From the NCBI GenBank assembly GCA_020723185.1, contig DYJI01000002.1, forward strand, positions 248,001 to 312,000: a stretch of DNA of 64,000 nucleotides. The letters run 5' to 3'. Of this stretch, positions 7,704-16,146 are shown in pieces. How positions within the stretch are numbered: position 1 is the stretch's first letter; each line of letters starts with the position of its first letter. This stretch comes from Sideroxydans lithotrophicus (lineage in GTDB: Bacteria > Pseudomonadota > Gammaproteobacteria > Burkholderiales > Gallionellaceae). The notes beneath the pieces were generated by a model that made no database searches, had not been told where the DNA came from, and saw nothing but the letters and a program-made list of their open reading frames with translations. The position numbers and the translations under genes are program-made.

Positions 7704-9428
7704 ATGACCTCTGCCCTCTTCTCTCCGGACGTGACCGTGCAGCGCCAAGCGCGGCAGTTGGCGCGCGCCTATACCGAGCAGATCTTGTGCAACCTGCCGG
7801 TCGCGTTCCTCATGCTGGATGCGCGCGGCAACATCGGCATGGTGAACCGTACGCTGCAGCAGATGTTCGCTCTGCCCGACGATGATGCATGGCGACACTG
7901 CACACCGGGTGTCTATCTTGGTTTGCCGGAACTGAACGAGCGCATCGCGCAGGTGCTCGCCAGCGGCAAGCATTGTCACGAGCTTGGGTTCGACCAGATC
8001 ATCGAAGGCAAACCGCGCACCTTCATGGCCGACATCTCGCTGGCACAGATGGCCGGGGAGCTTGCGGTGATGGTGATGGTGCAGGACGTCACCGCACGCA
8101 GACACTCGGAAGAGGAAGTCCACCGGCTGGCCTTCTACGACTCGCTGACACATCTGCCCAACCGTCGCCTGCTGCATGAGCGGTTACTGCAAAGCATGTC
8201 CATCAGTGCGCGCAGCGGCAAATATGGTGCGGTGATGTTCATCGACCTCGACAACTTCAAGACGCTGAACGACACACAGGGTCACGATGTGGGCGACGAG
8301 CTGTTGCAGGCGGTCGCCGCCCGCCTTAGCCGCAATGTGCGGGAGGGCGACACCGTGGCGCGTCTCGGCGGCGACGAGTTCGTGGTGGCGCTGGAGTCGC
8401 TGAGCGGCATCGCAACGGATGCGGTGACCCAGGCCGAGACCATCGCCGAGAAGATCCGCGCCGAACTGAGCCAACCCTACCAATTGAAGACCATCGAGCA
8501 CGCCAGCTCACCCAGCATTGGGGTCAGCCTGTATCGAGGCCACCAGAACAGCATCGACGAAGTGCTGAAGCAGGCCGACATGGCGATGTATCAGGCGAAG
8601 TCCACCGGCCGCAACCGGGTGTGCTTCTTCGATCCCGCGATGCAGGTGGCGATGGAGCTGCGCGCCGATCTGGAGGAGGATCTGCGTGCCGCGATCCGTC
8701 GCCAGCAGATGCAGTTGCACTACCAGATGCAGGTGGACGATTCGGGACGCATCATCGGTGCCGAGGCACTGATCCGCTGGCAGCACCGTGAACGCGGCAT
8801 GGTATCGCCGGGTGAGTTCATCCCGCTGGCGGAAGAGACCGGCATGATCCTGCCCATCGGCGACTGGGTGATCGAACAGGCCTGCGCCCAGCTCAAGCTG
8901 TGGGAGATGGATGCCTCGATGCGCCATCTGGTCCTGTCCATCAACGTCAGCCCGCGCCAGTTGAGCCAGACCTGGTTCGTGGAAAAAGTGAAGGACACCA
9001 TGGAGAAGTACGGCGTGCGCCCGGCGCGCCTCAAACTCGAACTCACGGAGAGTTTCATCCTCGATGACGTGGAAGAGGCCATCGTCAAGATGGGGGAGCT
9101 GCGCGACATCGGCGTCTGCTTCGCCATGGACGACTTCGGCACCGGCTATTCCTCACTGTCCTATCTGAAACGATTGCCGCTCGACCAACTGAAGATCGAC
9201 CAATCCTTCGTGCGCGACATCACCCGCGACAAGAACAGCAGCGTGATGGTGCGCACCATCATCAGCATCGCCAACAATTTCGGCCTCGGCATCATCGCCG
9301 AAGGCGTGGAGACCGACGAGCAGCACGCCTTCCTGCGCCAGTACGGCTGCATCCGCTTCCAGGGTTATCTGTTCGGCAAGCCGGTGCCGCTGGCCGAGTT
9401 CGAACGCCTTTGTCATCTCGCCGAATAG
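7704..9428 (+). CDS. PAS-GGDEF-EAL cyclic-di-GMP turnover protein
   Basis: A 574-aa protein with no membrane segment. A PAS domain (about 18-130) is followed by a diguanylate cyclase domain with an intact active site (RLGGDEF, about 219-225) and an EAL phosphodiesterase domain with the key motifs EALIRW (about 353), LELTES, DDFGTGYSS and the late catalytic Glu in EGVETDEQ. Both catalytic sites look intact. It starts 19 nt after nifA with no terminator between, so it probably belongs to the nifLA transcript and may link cyclic-di-GMP to nitrogen fixation. The ribosome site before the ATG is weak. Confidence 0.92.
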   Translation: MTSALFSPDVTVQRQARQLARAYTEQILCNLPVAFLMLDARGNIGMVNRTLQQMFALPDDDAWRHCTPGVYLGLPELNERIAQVLASGKHCHELGFDQIIEGKPRTFMADISLAQMAGELAVMVMVQDVTARRHSEEEVHRLAFYDSLTHLPNRRLLHERLLQSMSISARSGKYGAVMFIDLDNFKTLNDTQGHDVGDELLQAVAARLSRNVREGDTVARLGGDEFVVALESLSGIATDAVTQAETIAEKIRAELSQPYQLKTIEHASSPSIGVSLYRGHQNSIDEVLKQADMAMYQAKSTGRNRVCFFDPAMQVAMELRADLEEDLRAAIRRQQMQLHYQMQVDDSGRIIGAEALIRWQHRERGMVSPGEFIPLAEETGMILPIGDWVIEQACAQLKLWEMDASMRHLVLSINVSPRQLSQTWFVEKVKDTMEKYGVRPARLKLELTESFILDDVEEAIVKMGELRDIGVCFAMDDFGTGYSSLSYLKRLPLDQLKIDQSFVRDITRDKNSSVMVRTIISIANNFGLGIIAEGVETDEQHAFLRQYGCIRFQGYLFGKPVPLAEFERLCHLAE

Positions 9429-9444
9429 CGGCACGCTTTTTGCT
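9429..9444 (+). promoter_or_regulatory. Sigma-54 promoter candidate for the Nif11-like operon
   Basis: CGGCAC-GCTTT-TTGCT keeps the invariant GG/GC at the right spacing and differs from the consensus only at the first T. It begins immediately after the stop codon of the GGDEF-EAL gene and gives a leader of about 85 nt before the ATG at 9542. I found no exact TGT-N10-ACA in the 190 bp upstream. Confidence 0.65.
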
Positions 9445-9541
9445 GCCAGCCCTGCAAGGCTGATCTCTTGCTACAACAGCCGACAAATACGGGATGCAGC
9501 GCAGCCCGTTGTTCCGTTTACTCCAAAATTAAGAGACCGAC

Positions 9542-9760
9542 ATGGCGATCAAGAACATCAAGGATTTTTCCGACAAGGCACGCAGCGATGCGGCGCTGGG
9601 TGAACAACTGAAGGCCTGCATGAAAGTGCGCGAACTGCTCACGCTGGCGAAGGACAGCGGATTCGACTTCATCGAGGATGAACTGTATCCGCCCAACGAA
9701 CCGCAGTTCACCGCAGACCAACTCTCCGAGCGCATGGCCAAGGCGCTGCTGCGGGCCTGA
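9542..9760 (+). CDS. Nif11-like small protein
   Basis: A 72-aa acidic helical protein (IKDFSDKARSDAALGEQLKA, then LLTLAKDSGFDF) matching the Nif11 family pattern: helix, eLLxLAKxxGFdF, helix. Nif11 proteins are found in nif clusters and, as fusions, serve as leader regions of ribosomally made peptides; here there is no peptide core after the domain, so it is the stand-alone nif-associated form. It has a good AGAG site upstream and its stop is 2 nt before the next gene. Its molecular role is unknown. Confidence 0.8.
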   Translation: MAIKNIKDFSDKARSDAALGEQLKACMKVRELLTLAKDSGFDFIEDELYPPNEPQFTADQLSERMAKALLRA

Positions 9761-9762
9761 CC

Positions 9763-10062
9763 ATGAGCGACAGCGACCTGCCCGGCACGCGCCGCTACTT
9801 CGTCACCTACACAGGCATCAAGATGCCGTTCAAGCTGGTCAACGAACTGCAGCCGCACGAAGTGCAGAACCGCAACACTTACTTCTGCGGCTACTACGAC
9901 GATGACCGCCTGCTCGGCTTCGACAAGTACGCCTACGGTGAAGTTGAACTCGCGCACCGCTACACCTACCACGACAACGGCAAACTGAGCGGTGCCGAGA
10001 TCACCGACATCGATGGCGAGACCACCCTGCTGGTGTTCGACGCGGAGGGAAACGCGGCGTGA
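9763..10062 (+). CDS. Small nif-associated protein (DUF6156-like)
   Basis: A 99-aa soluble protein with alternating aromatic and charged residues (RRYFVTYTGIKMPFKLVNEL; NRNTYFCGYYDDD; HRYTYHDNGKLSGAEI). I believe it resembles DUF6156-type proteins found beside nif genes; that assignment is from memory and unverified. It starts 2 nt after the Nif11-like gene and its stop overlaps the next start (GTGA), so it is co-transcribed under the sigma-54 candidate at 9429. Function unknown. Confidence 0.7.
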   Translation: MSDSDLPGTRRYFVTYTGIKMPFKLVNELQPHEVQNRNTYFCGYYDDDRLLGFDKYAYGEVELAHRYTYHDNGKLSGAEITDIDGETTLLVFDAEGNAA

Positions 10063-10286
10063 GCAGTTTAAATCCGTGCAAGGGCAAGACCGCCTGCCGC
10101 GACGACGGCGAACGCTGCATCACCTGTGACCGCAGTTTCGCCGAGATCGAGCAGACGCGCGCACTGATCGATGCGCTGGCTGAGTTCGCTCTCAGCCAGG
10201 AGTACAACAACGAGGAAGCATTCGCGACTTATGTGGCGGAGAAGATGGTCAAGAAGGTGCGCCATCGGCGTGCGCATGAAAGCTGA
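10059..10286 (+). CDS. Small Cys-rich nif-associated protein (DUF1289-like)
   Basis: A 75-aa protein with four N-terminal Cys residues (NPCKGKTACRDDGERCITCDRSFAEI) that could bind zinc or an Fe-S cluster; the pattern resembles the DUF1289 family (SPC-x-C-CxxC). The remainder is helical and charged. It uses a GTG start that overlaps the preceding stop. It is the third gene of the nif11 unit and probably nif-regulated. Confidence 0.7.
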   Translation: MSSLNPCKGKTACRDDGERCITCDRSFAEIEQTRALIDALAEFALSQEYNNEEAFATYVAEKMVKKVRHRRAHES

Positions 10287-10362
10287 TGTTGTATTCAAAG
10301 GCTGAAGCGTATTGACCTGCCTGGCAGCCAATCATGAAGCAGTGGAAGTCAGGTTCCAGCCT

Positions 10363-11028
10363 TTACTCCATCCATTGCCGAATGGTCAAGCCTAAGTCTG
10401 TTCCGCCATCACTCTTGGTACTGCAACTGCCTTTCGCCCGATGCGCGGCGACCTCGCGCAGGATGCGGATACCGCCGTACAACACCAGACCCGCGATGAC
10501 GAAGCCGATGAGCAGGTCCGGGTAGCGGCTGCCCAACAACCACACCAAGCCGCCCGAGACGATCACGCCGAGGTTGGCGATCACATCGTTGGCGGAGAAG
10601 ATCAGCGATGCGCGCATGTGCACCCCGCCGTCTCGATGCCGCGCGATGAGCATGAGACAGATGCTGTTCGCCACCAGCGCGACCGCGCCGACGCCCATCA
10701 TCATCAGGCTCACCGGCTCGCTGCCATACATGAAGCGGCGCAGCACATCGACCAGCACCAGCACGGCCAACCCTATCTGCAGCATGCCGCTCAAGCGCGC
10801 CGCGCGATCCTTCAGCGCATCCGCACGACCCACCGCATACAGGCTGATGGCATACACCAGCGCATCCGCCAGCATATCGAGCGAATCGGCGATGAGCCCG
10901 GTGGACTGCGCCAGCCAACCGAGCACGATCTCGAACAGGAACATGGCGGCATTGATGCCCAGCACGATGCGCAGCGTGCGCCGCTCCTGCTCGTTCCTTG
11001 CTTCCATCTCACATCCGCAACCCGCCAT
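10363..11028 (-). CDS. Cation diffusion facilitator (CDF) family transporter
   Basis: A 221-aa polytopic protein with six predicted membrane helices, a CDF-type metal efflux protein. Metal-site segments are DSLDMLADA (TM2, D-x3-D) and SANDVIAN (TM5). It stops soon after TM6 and lacks the ~90-aa C-terminal cytoplasmic metal-binding domain of full-length CDFs. The Cys-rich start (AGCGCE) and tail (GSCSTK) may bind metal. The start ATG at 11028 follows AGGAG; a GTG just before it is possible. It converges with the nif11 unit. Confidence 0.85.
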   Translation of the reverse strand: MAGCGCEMEARNEQERRTLRIVLGINAAMFLFEIVLGWLAQSTGLIADSLDMLADALVYAISLYAVGRADALKDRAARLSGMLQIGLAVLVLVDVLRRFMYGSEPVSLMMMGVGAVALVANSICLMLIARHRDGGVHMRASLIFSANDVIANLGVIVSGGLVWLLGSRYPDLLIGFVIAGLVLYGGIRILREVAAHRAKGSCSTKSDGGTDLGLTIRQWME

Positions 11029-11205
11029 CACCCGCTCCTGTCATCCGATTAGCGGAATCTGGCGCATTCCTGTCCTCGGCGCAAGTCGGCGTAAAGAACA
11101 GCCCTGACGTGCCTGGGGAAATATCCGGGAACTTTCCTCAAGTATTGCACTCTGAAGCACGTCCGCATCGTGCGGGCACCATTGCGTTAACTAAAGAGGT
11201 ATCAA

Positions 11206-11316
11206 ATGAAAAAAGCTTATGAAGGTGTGGCAAGGTTCGTTCGTTGGGTCATCGCCAGCGTTGTCTCTTTCGTCGTCGCGCTGCCGACATTCACATCCAT
11301 CAGCGCCTCCCTCTGA
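11206..11316 (+). CDS. Hypothetical 36-aa single-pass membrane peptide
   Basis: A short ORF (MKKAYEGVARFVRWVIASVV...) with a basic N-terminus and one hydrophobic segment (about residues 14-27). It is preceded by an AGAGGT ribosome site 7 nt from the ATG and followed 14 nt after the stop by a strong hairpin terminator at 11331-11363. The combination of site, ORF and own terminator suggests a real stand-alone small gene. No family recognised. Confidence 0.5.
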   Translation: MKKAYEGVARFVRWVIASVVSFVVALPTFTSISASL

Positions 11317-11330
11317 CGCCACGAACCCGG

Positions 11331-11363
11331 ACGCCCCGGCGCGCAAGTGCCGGGGCGTTTTTA
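11331..11363 (+). terminator. Rho-independent terminator
   Basis: A perfect 10-bp stem (ACGCCCCGGC / GCCGGGGCGT) with an 8-nt loop is followed directly by a run of T. It ends the small ORF transcript at 11206-11316. Confidence 0.9.
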
Positions 11364-11402
11364 TGCGTGGCGTTTTCACTGCCGCTCCGCTAAAGTCGCC
11401 GC

Positions 11403-11732
11403 ATGAGCACCCGCCGCAAGCATTACCACGTCTATGTGATCGAGCTGTCGAAGGACGTGCTGTACGAAGCCAAATTCAAGAAGTGCAACCCGGACTACCG
11501 CCCCGGCAAGCCCTGCGTCTATGTCGGCATGACCGGGCTCGACCCCGACGTCCGTTTCGACAAACACAAGGCCGGCATCCAGTCCAACCGCTATGTGATG
11601 CAGTACGGTCTGCGCCTGCTGCCCGACCTGTACGAAGGCTTCAACCCGATGGGCTACGACGATGCCTGCGACAAGGAAGTGGAGGTCGGCATCGACCTGC
11701 GTAGTGCGGGGTTCGGGGTGTGGCAGGCGTAA
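11403..11732 (+). CDS. GIY-YIG-like nuclease-superfamily protein
   Basis: A 109-aa protein with YHVYVIELS near the start and CVYVGMTGLDPDVRFDKHKAG in the middle, the spaced (Y)-x-(Y/V)-(x)-YVGxT pattern of the GIY-YIG fold. It lacks a second domain and its substrate cannot be inferred. It lies alone between the terminator at 11331 and pfkA. Confidence 0.65.
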   Translation: MSTRRKHYHVYVIELSKDVLYEAKFKKCNPDYRPGKPCVYVGMTGLDPDVRFDKHKAGIQSNRYVMQYGLRLLPDLYEGFNPMGYDDACDKEVEVGIDLRSAGFGVWQA

Positions 11733-11808
11733 GGGCAACCTAAAGTCTGTCTCATGGCCCGCCATCCACTAGAATCCCAACATTACATAAACGCCTGAAC
11801 GGAACAAG

Positions 11809-12780
11809 ATGAAACGCATCGGATTACTCACCAGCGGCGGCGACTCGCCCGGCATGAACGCGGCGATACGCGCCGTGGTACGCGCGGCCACTTTCAACGG
11901 ACTCGAAGTGTCCGGCATCGAACGCGGCTACAAGGGCCTGATCGAGGGAGACATCCACCCGCTCGGCCCGCGCGACGTGAGCGGCATCATCAATCGTGGC
12001 GGCACCATCCTGCACACCGCGCGCTGCAAGGAGTTCATGGAAGCGGAGGGCCGCGCAAAGGCGGCTGCGAATCTGGCGAAACACGGCATCGAAGGGCTGG
12101 TCGTCATCGGCGGCGACGGCTCCTACCAGGGCGCGCAGAAGCTGCATGAAGAGTTCGGAACCCGCTGCATCGGCCTGCCCGGCACCATAGATAACGACAT
12201 CGGCGGCACCGACTACACCATCGGCTTCGACACGGCCATCAACACCGCGATGGAAGCCATCGACCGCATCCGCGACACCGCCAACTCGCACGACCGCATC
12301 TTCTTCATCGAAGTGATGGGCCGCCGCAGCGGCTACGTCGCCATGATCAGCGGCATCTCGGGCGGCGCGGAAGACATCCTGCTGCCGGAAGTCGAAACCA
12401 GCGTCGAGACCCTCATCGAACGCCTGCGCACCGGCCAGAAACGCGGCAAGAAATCCTCCATCATCATCGTCGCCGAAGGGTGCGAATACGGCGGCGCCAT
12501 GGTGCTCGCCAAGCGCGTGAGCGACCAGTCCGAATACAAGGACAACCGCGTCACCGTCATCGGCCACCTGCAGCGCGGCGGCAGCCCCACCGCCATGGAC
12601 CGCGTGCTTGCCAGCCGCATGGGGGTGCGCGCGGTCGAAGCACTGCTGGCGGGCGAAGCCGGCAAGATGGTCGGTGTGTCCGGCCAGCAACTGCAACTGC
12701 GCCCGCTCAGCGACGCCTGGGAACAGCGTACCCGGTTCGACATGGAGCTGCTGAGGGTGGCGCATGTGCTGAGTGTGTAG
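11809..12780 (+). CDS. pfkA: ATP-dependent 6-phosphofructokinase
   Basis: A 323-aa enzyme that phosphorylates fructose 6-phosphate in glycolysis. It shows the ATP loop TSGGDSPGMNAAIR (9-21), GGDGSYQGA at 101-109 (Gly rather than Asp, the ATP- not PPi-using type), catalytic TIDND at 126-130 (catalytic Asp128), and substrate motifs EVMGRRSGY and GHLQRGGSPTAMDR. Length equals the short prokaryotic group. Stop TAG directly abuts the ATG of the following gene. Confidence 0.96.
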   Translation: MKRIGLLTSGGDSPGMNAAIRAVVRAATFNGLEVSGIERGYKGLIEGDIHPLGPRDVSGIINRGGTILHTARCKEFMEAEGRAKAAANLAKHGIEGLVVIGGDGSYQGAQKLHEEFGTRCIGLPGTIDNDIGGTDYTIGFDTAINTAMEAIDRIRDTANSHDRIFFIEVMGRRSGYVAMISGISGGAEDILLPEVETSVETLIERLRTGQKRGKKSSIIIVAEGCEYGGAMVLAKRVSDQSEYKDNRVTVIGHLQRGGSPTAMDRVLASRMGVRAVEALLAGEAGKMVGVSGQQLQLRPLSDAWEQRTRFDMELLRVAHVLSV

Positions 12781-13368
12781 ATGCACATCCTGCACCCTAT
12801 GCTTATGATCACTATCGCGGCCAGGATAGCCGTGACTCTGACGATGGCTTTTCTGGCCACACCGCTGCACAGCCAGGCTGTCGATATGGAATTGCAGAGC
12901 GTGGGCGTGCGCTTGCAGATCGGCGAGAAGAGCCATGTGATCGGTGCACTGCAGCCGGAATCGTTTCGCGAATCGGATGTCGAGGCGATCTTCGGTCTTC
13001 CTTGGGAACGCCCGCTGCAATCCGGATGGGAAGCGCGCACAAGACTGGTGATGCATGCCGGCGTACTCAAAGGACAAAGCGATTCGGCACTGGTCGCGGT
13101 GGCCATCCCCACGATCGCACTCGGCACACAGAGCGGCAGCTTCCTGATCGACACCGGGCTGGGGCTGGCCTATCTAAGTAGGCATCGCTTCGACCTGCAG
13201 GATTTCGGCGGCCCGCTGCAGTTCGCGTTGACACTGGGTATCGAAGTCCCGCTGTTCGGCAATATCGCTGCCGGCTACCGCTTCATGCATTATTCCGATG
13301 CCGGTTTCTACGCCCCCGGCACCATAGGCGCGGATATGCATATGGTCGAGTTGCTCTATCGCTTCTAG
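12781..13368 (+). CDS. PagL-like lipid A 3-O-deacylase (acyloxyacyl hydrolase family)
   Basis: A 195-aa outer-membrane beta-barrel candidate with an N-terminal signal sequence (likely cut after ATPLHSQA). The C-terminal segment YRFMHYSDAG...LLYRF matches the PagL pattern YRFxHxSNxG ending in an aromatic residue, with putative catalytic His170 and Ser172; Asp185 could take the acidic role. PagL removes a 3-O-acyl chain from lipid A. The ATG is immediately after the pfkA stop, so it is probably read through from pfkA, an odd pairing. Confidence 0.7.
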   Translation: MHILHPMLMITIAARIAVTLTMAFLATPLHSQAVDMELQSVGVRLQIGEKSHVIGALQPESFRESDVEAIFGLPWERPLQSGWEARTRLVMHAGVLKGQSDSALVAVAIPTIALGTQSGSFLIDTGLGLAYLSRHRFDLQDFGGPLQFALTLGIEVPLFGNIAAGYRFMHYSDAGFYAPGTIGADMHMVELLYRF

Positions 13369-13442
13369 GGTCGCATCCGGAACTTTTCCGCATTTGTCTG
13401 GCTGCATTGACGCTCAAATCCCGCGCGTATTAACCACCCGAT

Positions 13443-13471
13443 TTCGACAGCATCCTTAGTGATGCTAGAAT
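13443..13471 (+). promoter_or_regulatory. Candidate sigma-70 promoter for the CNNM/HlyC gene
   Basis: TTCGAC, a 17-bp spacer, then TAGAAT, ending 35 bp before the GTG start at 13507. Confidence 0.4.
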
Positions 13472-13506
13472 CGCCCCCCGTTTGATCCTGGTTCGCACGC
13501 CTAACG

Positions 13507-14850
13507 GTGCTGGGCGACTTTGTAGTGGATATAGCCTTACTTCTTTTCCTCATCCTTCTCAATGGCGTCTTGGCGATGTCCGAGATCGCCGTCGTGTCTT
13601 CCCGCAAGGCGCGTCTGCAAAGGCTGGCAGATGACGACAGCCCCGGCGCGAAATCGGCGCTGGCCCTGAGCAACGAACCATCCATCTTCCTCTCCACCGT
13701 TCAGGTTGGCATCACCACCGTGGGCATCCTGAGCGGCGCGATCGGCGAGACCGCGCTGGCCGATCCGCTGACCACATGGCTGTCCGGATTCGCCCTGCTG
13801 GAACCCTACGCACGCGGCATCGCGATGACAGCCGTCGTTGTCGGGCTGACTTATTTTTCCGTCGTTGTCGGCGAGCTGGTGCCAAAACAACTGGGGCTGC
13901 TGGCACCTGAGAAGACCGCCTCGCTGATCGCCCCGCCGATGAACATGCTGGCGCGCATCACGCGCCCTGCGGTCTGGCTGCTTTCGGTATCGTCGGATTC
14001 CCTTCTGCGCATACTGGGCGCCAAGCGCCACGAGGAACCGCCTGTCACCGATGAAGAGATCAAGGTGCTGATGGAACAGGGATCGGAGGCCGGAGTCTTC
14101 CACGAAAGCGAACAGGCCATCGTCTCGAATGTGCTGCGCCTGGATGAACAGCGCATCGGGGCGATCATGACACACCGCAACGACATCTATGTGCTCGATC
14201 TTGAGGATCCGGAGGACGAGGTCCGTCGCCAGATCGCCGAATGTCCTTTCACGCGCGCCGTCATCTGCCGCGGCGGGCTGGATCATATCGTGGGCATATT
14301 GCGCACAGCGGACCTGCTCAAGGACGCGCTCTCCGGGAAACCGCTTGAGATCGAACGGTCATTGCGTCCTCCGCTCTATGTTCCGGAAGGCGTCTCGACC
14401 ACGCATCTTCTGGAGAATTTCCGCAAGGCCCGCCAGCAGTGTGCGCTGATCGTGGACGAGTATGGCGAACTGCAGGGTCTGGTGACACTGACCGACGTGC
14501 TGACTTCCATCGTCGGCGATCTGCCGACCTCGGACATCCACGAAGAGCTGGACATCGTCACCCGCAACGACGGCTCATGGCTGATCGACGGTAGCGTCAC
14601 CATTGAACGCATAAAATCCGTGCTGGACATCGAGACGGAATTACCAGGGGAAGAAGAGAATGCGTTCAACACACTGGGCGGATTCGTGATGTATGTCCTC
14701 GGCCACATCCCCAGGGCAGCCGACAATTTCGAGACCGGCGGCTACCGCTTCGAAGTCATGGACATGGACAAGAACAGGGTAGACAAGGTGTTGGTATCGC
14801 ATGTGATGTCGCTGACACATGAGACTACTGCGCGCGCACCTTCCCGGTGA
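13507..14850 (+). CDS. Hemolysin-C/CorC (CNNM) family transporter protein
   Basis: A 447-aa inner-membrane protein: an N-terminal DUF21 transmembrane domain (about 1-185, with helices and SEIAVVSSRKARL), a CBS pair (about 205-335), and a C-terminal CorC_HlyC domain (about 345-430; WLIDGSVTIERI, FNTLGGFVMYVLGHIP). Family members are linked to Mg or Co efflux or sodium exchange. The GTG start at 13507 matches the expected N-terminus but has a weak ribosome site. Confidence 0.9.
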   Translation: MLGDFVVDIALLLFLILLNGVLAMSEIAVVSSRKARLQRLADDDSPGAKSALALSNEPSIFLSTVQVGITTVGILSGAIGETALADPLTTWLSGFALLEPYARGIAMTAVVVGLTYFSVVVGELVPKQLGLLAPEKTASLIAPPMNMLARITRPAVWLLSVSSDSLLRILGAKRHEEPPVTDEEIKVLMEQGSEAGVFHESEQAIVSNVLRLDEQRIGAIMTHRNDIYVLDLEDPEDEVRRQIAECPFTRAVICRGGLDHIVGILRTADLLKDALSGKPLEIERSLRPPLYVPEGVSTTHLLENFRKARQQCALIVDEYGELQGLVTLTDVLTSIVGDLPTSDIHEELDIVTRNDGSWLIDGSVTIERIKSVLDIETELPGEEENAFNTLGGFVMYVLGHIPRAADNFETGGYRFEVMDMDKNRVDKVLVSHVMSLTHETTARAPSR

Positions 14851-14903
14851 CCGTTCTCGCCGGTGCGCGATCTTCCTGCACCGCCCCCCCCCACAGGAAT
14901 CCC

Positions 14904-16031
14904 ATGCAACCACTCATCACCTGGAACGAATCGAACAAAGCGCACTCGGCCCAATGGCGTTCCGAGAGCGGCATGCCGCCACCCAAGCGCGTGATGATCG
15001 CAGACGACACGATGAAGGCGGACGATGCCTATCGTCTGGCGTGCGAGGGCACGGCGCTGTTGTGGCGCGGCGATTTCCAGAATGCGAAGCAGTTGTTGCA
15101 GGCGATGTCGCGCCGCAACACGCGCAAGGCGGAGCGTTCGCGCAAGACACCCGCGCAGCCCGGTGAAGCCTTCCATCTGCATCGGCAGGCGCAGTCGCAA
15201 CGCGCGCGCACACTGGCGATGATCCTCATCCCGCTCGACGCCGATTACACCATCCCCTTGCGCCGCGCGCCGGACATGCGGCAGGCCTGCAACGAGGCGT
15301 ATGGTCGCGGCAGCAAACCTTCGGTCGCGTCCTTGCGCGAGTTGCTCGGCCTGGTCGGCGCGCACGAGTGGCGCAAGAAAGGCGTGGAGATCGCGCAACT
15401 CGGCGCACGCATCCATCCGCATTACGGCGTGTTCTCGCCGGTGCGCGGCGAATATCTGGATCTGGTGGATCAGGCGCCGCTGCCTGCTACCGAGCTGGCG
15501 TTCGACATCGGCACCGGCACCGGCGTGATCGCTGCCCTGCTGGCACAGCGTGGCGTCAAGCACATCGTCGCCACCGACCAGGACGCGCGCGCGCTGAGCT
15601 GTGCACGCGACAACCTGACACGTCTCGGTCTTAACGACAAGGTGGAAGTGATAGAGGCCGACCTGTTCCCCGCTGGCAAAGCGCCGCTCATCGTGTGCAA
15701 CCCGCCGTGGATACCGGCGCGCCCCAGCTCGCCGGTGGAACATGCGATCTACGATCCGGACAGCCGCATGTTGCGTGGCTTCCTCGGCGGGCTGGCTGCA
15801 CATCTTGCGCCCGGCGGCGAGGGTTGGCTGGTCATCTCCGACATCGCCGAACATCTTGGTCTGCGCACACGCGATGAATTGCTGGCGCTGATCGAGGCAT
15901 CGGGATTGCAGGTCATCGAACGCATGGACATCCGTCCGCAGCACCCCAAGTCAGCCGACCAGACGGATCCGCTGCATGCGGCGCGCGCGGCGGAGGTCAC
16001 TTCGCTATGGCGCCTGGCGAGCAGTAGCTAA
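14904..16031 (+). CDS. Class I SAM-dependent methyltransferase
   Basis: A 375-aa protein. The C-terminal half (about 190-370) is a methyltransferase with motif I DIGTGTGVIAALLA, motif II ATDQD and NPPW, the last typical of N- or Q-methyltransferases such as PrmC/RlmG types. The N-terminal part is a conserved helical region of unclear substrate specificity. I chose the ATG at 14904 (MQPLITWNES) after ACAGGA; the longer ORF start lies in the preceding gene's end. Substrate unknown. Confidence 0.8.
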   Translation: MQPLITWNESNKAHSAQWRSESGMPPPKRVMIADDTMKADDAYRLACEGTALLWRGDFQNAKQLLQAMSRRNTRKAERSRKTPAQPGEAFHLHRQAQSQRARTLAMILIPLDADYTIPLRRAPDMRQACNEAYGRGSKPSVASLRELLGLVGAHEWRKKGVEIAQLGARIHPHYGVFSPVRGEYLDLVDQAPLPATELAFDIGTGTGVIAALLAQRGVKHIVATDQDARALSCARDNLTRLGLNDKVEVIEADLFPAGKAPLIVCNPPWIPARPSSPVEHAIYDPDSRMLRGFLGGLAAHLAPGGEGWLVISDIAEHLGLRTRDELLALIEASGLQVIERMDIRPQHPKSADQTDPLHAARAAEVTSLWRLASSS

Positions 16032-16146
16032 TCATCAGTCTCGGAAGGTATTGCACACTTCCGGAGAATTACCTACCCTGTCTCGCAGGGTGAGGGACAA
16101 GCCTCTCCTCCCGCATCCATCCCGCAGCATCGCAAAGGAGAACACC

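Noticed and set aside
6131-7705. 524-aa minus-strand ORF opposite nifA
   Set aside because: Antisense to nifA with no recognisable motif; shadow reading frame.
11824-13077. 417-aa minus-strand ORF opposite pfkA
   Set aside because: Antisense shadow; pfkA is unmistakable on the other strand.
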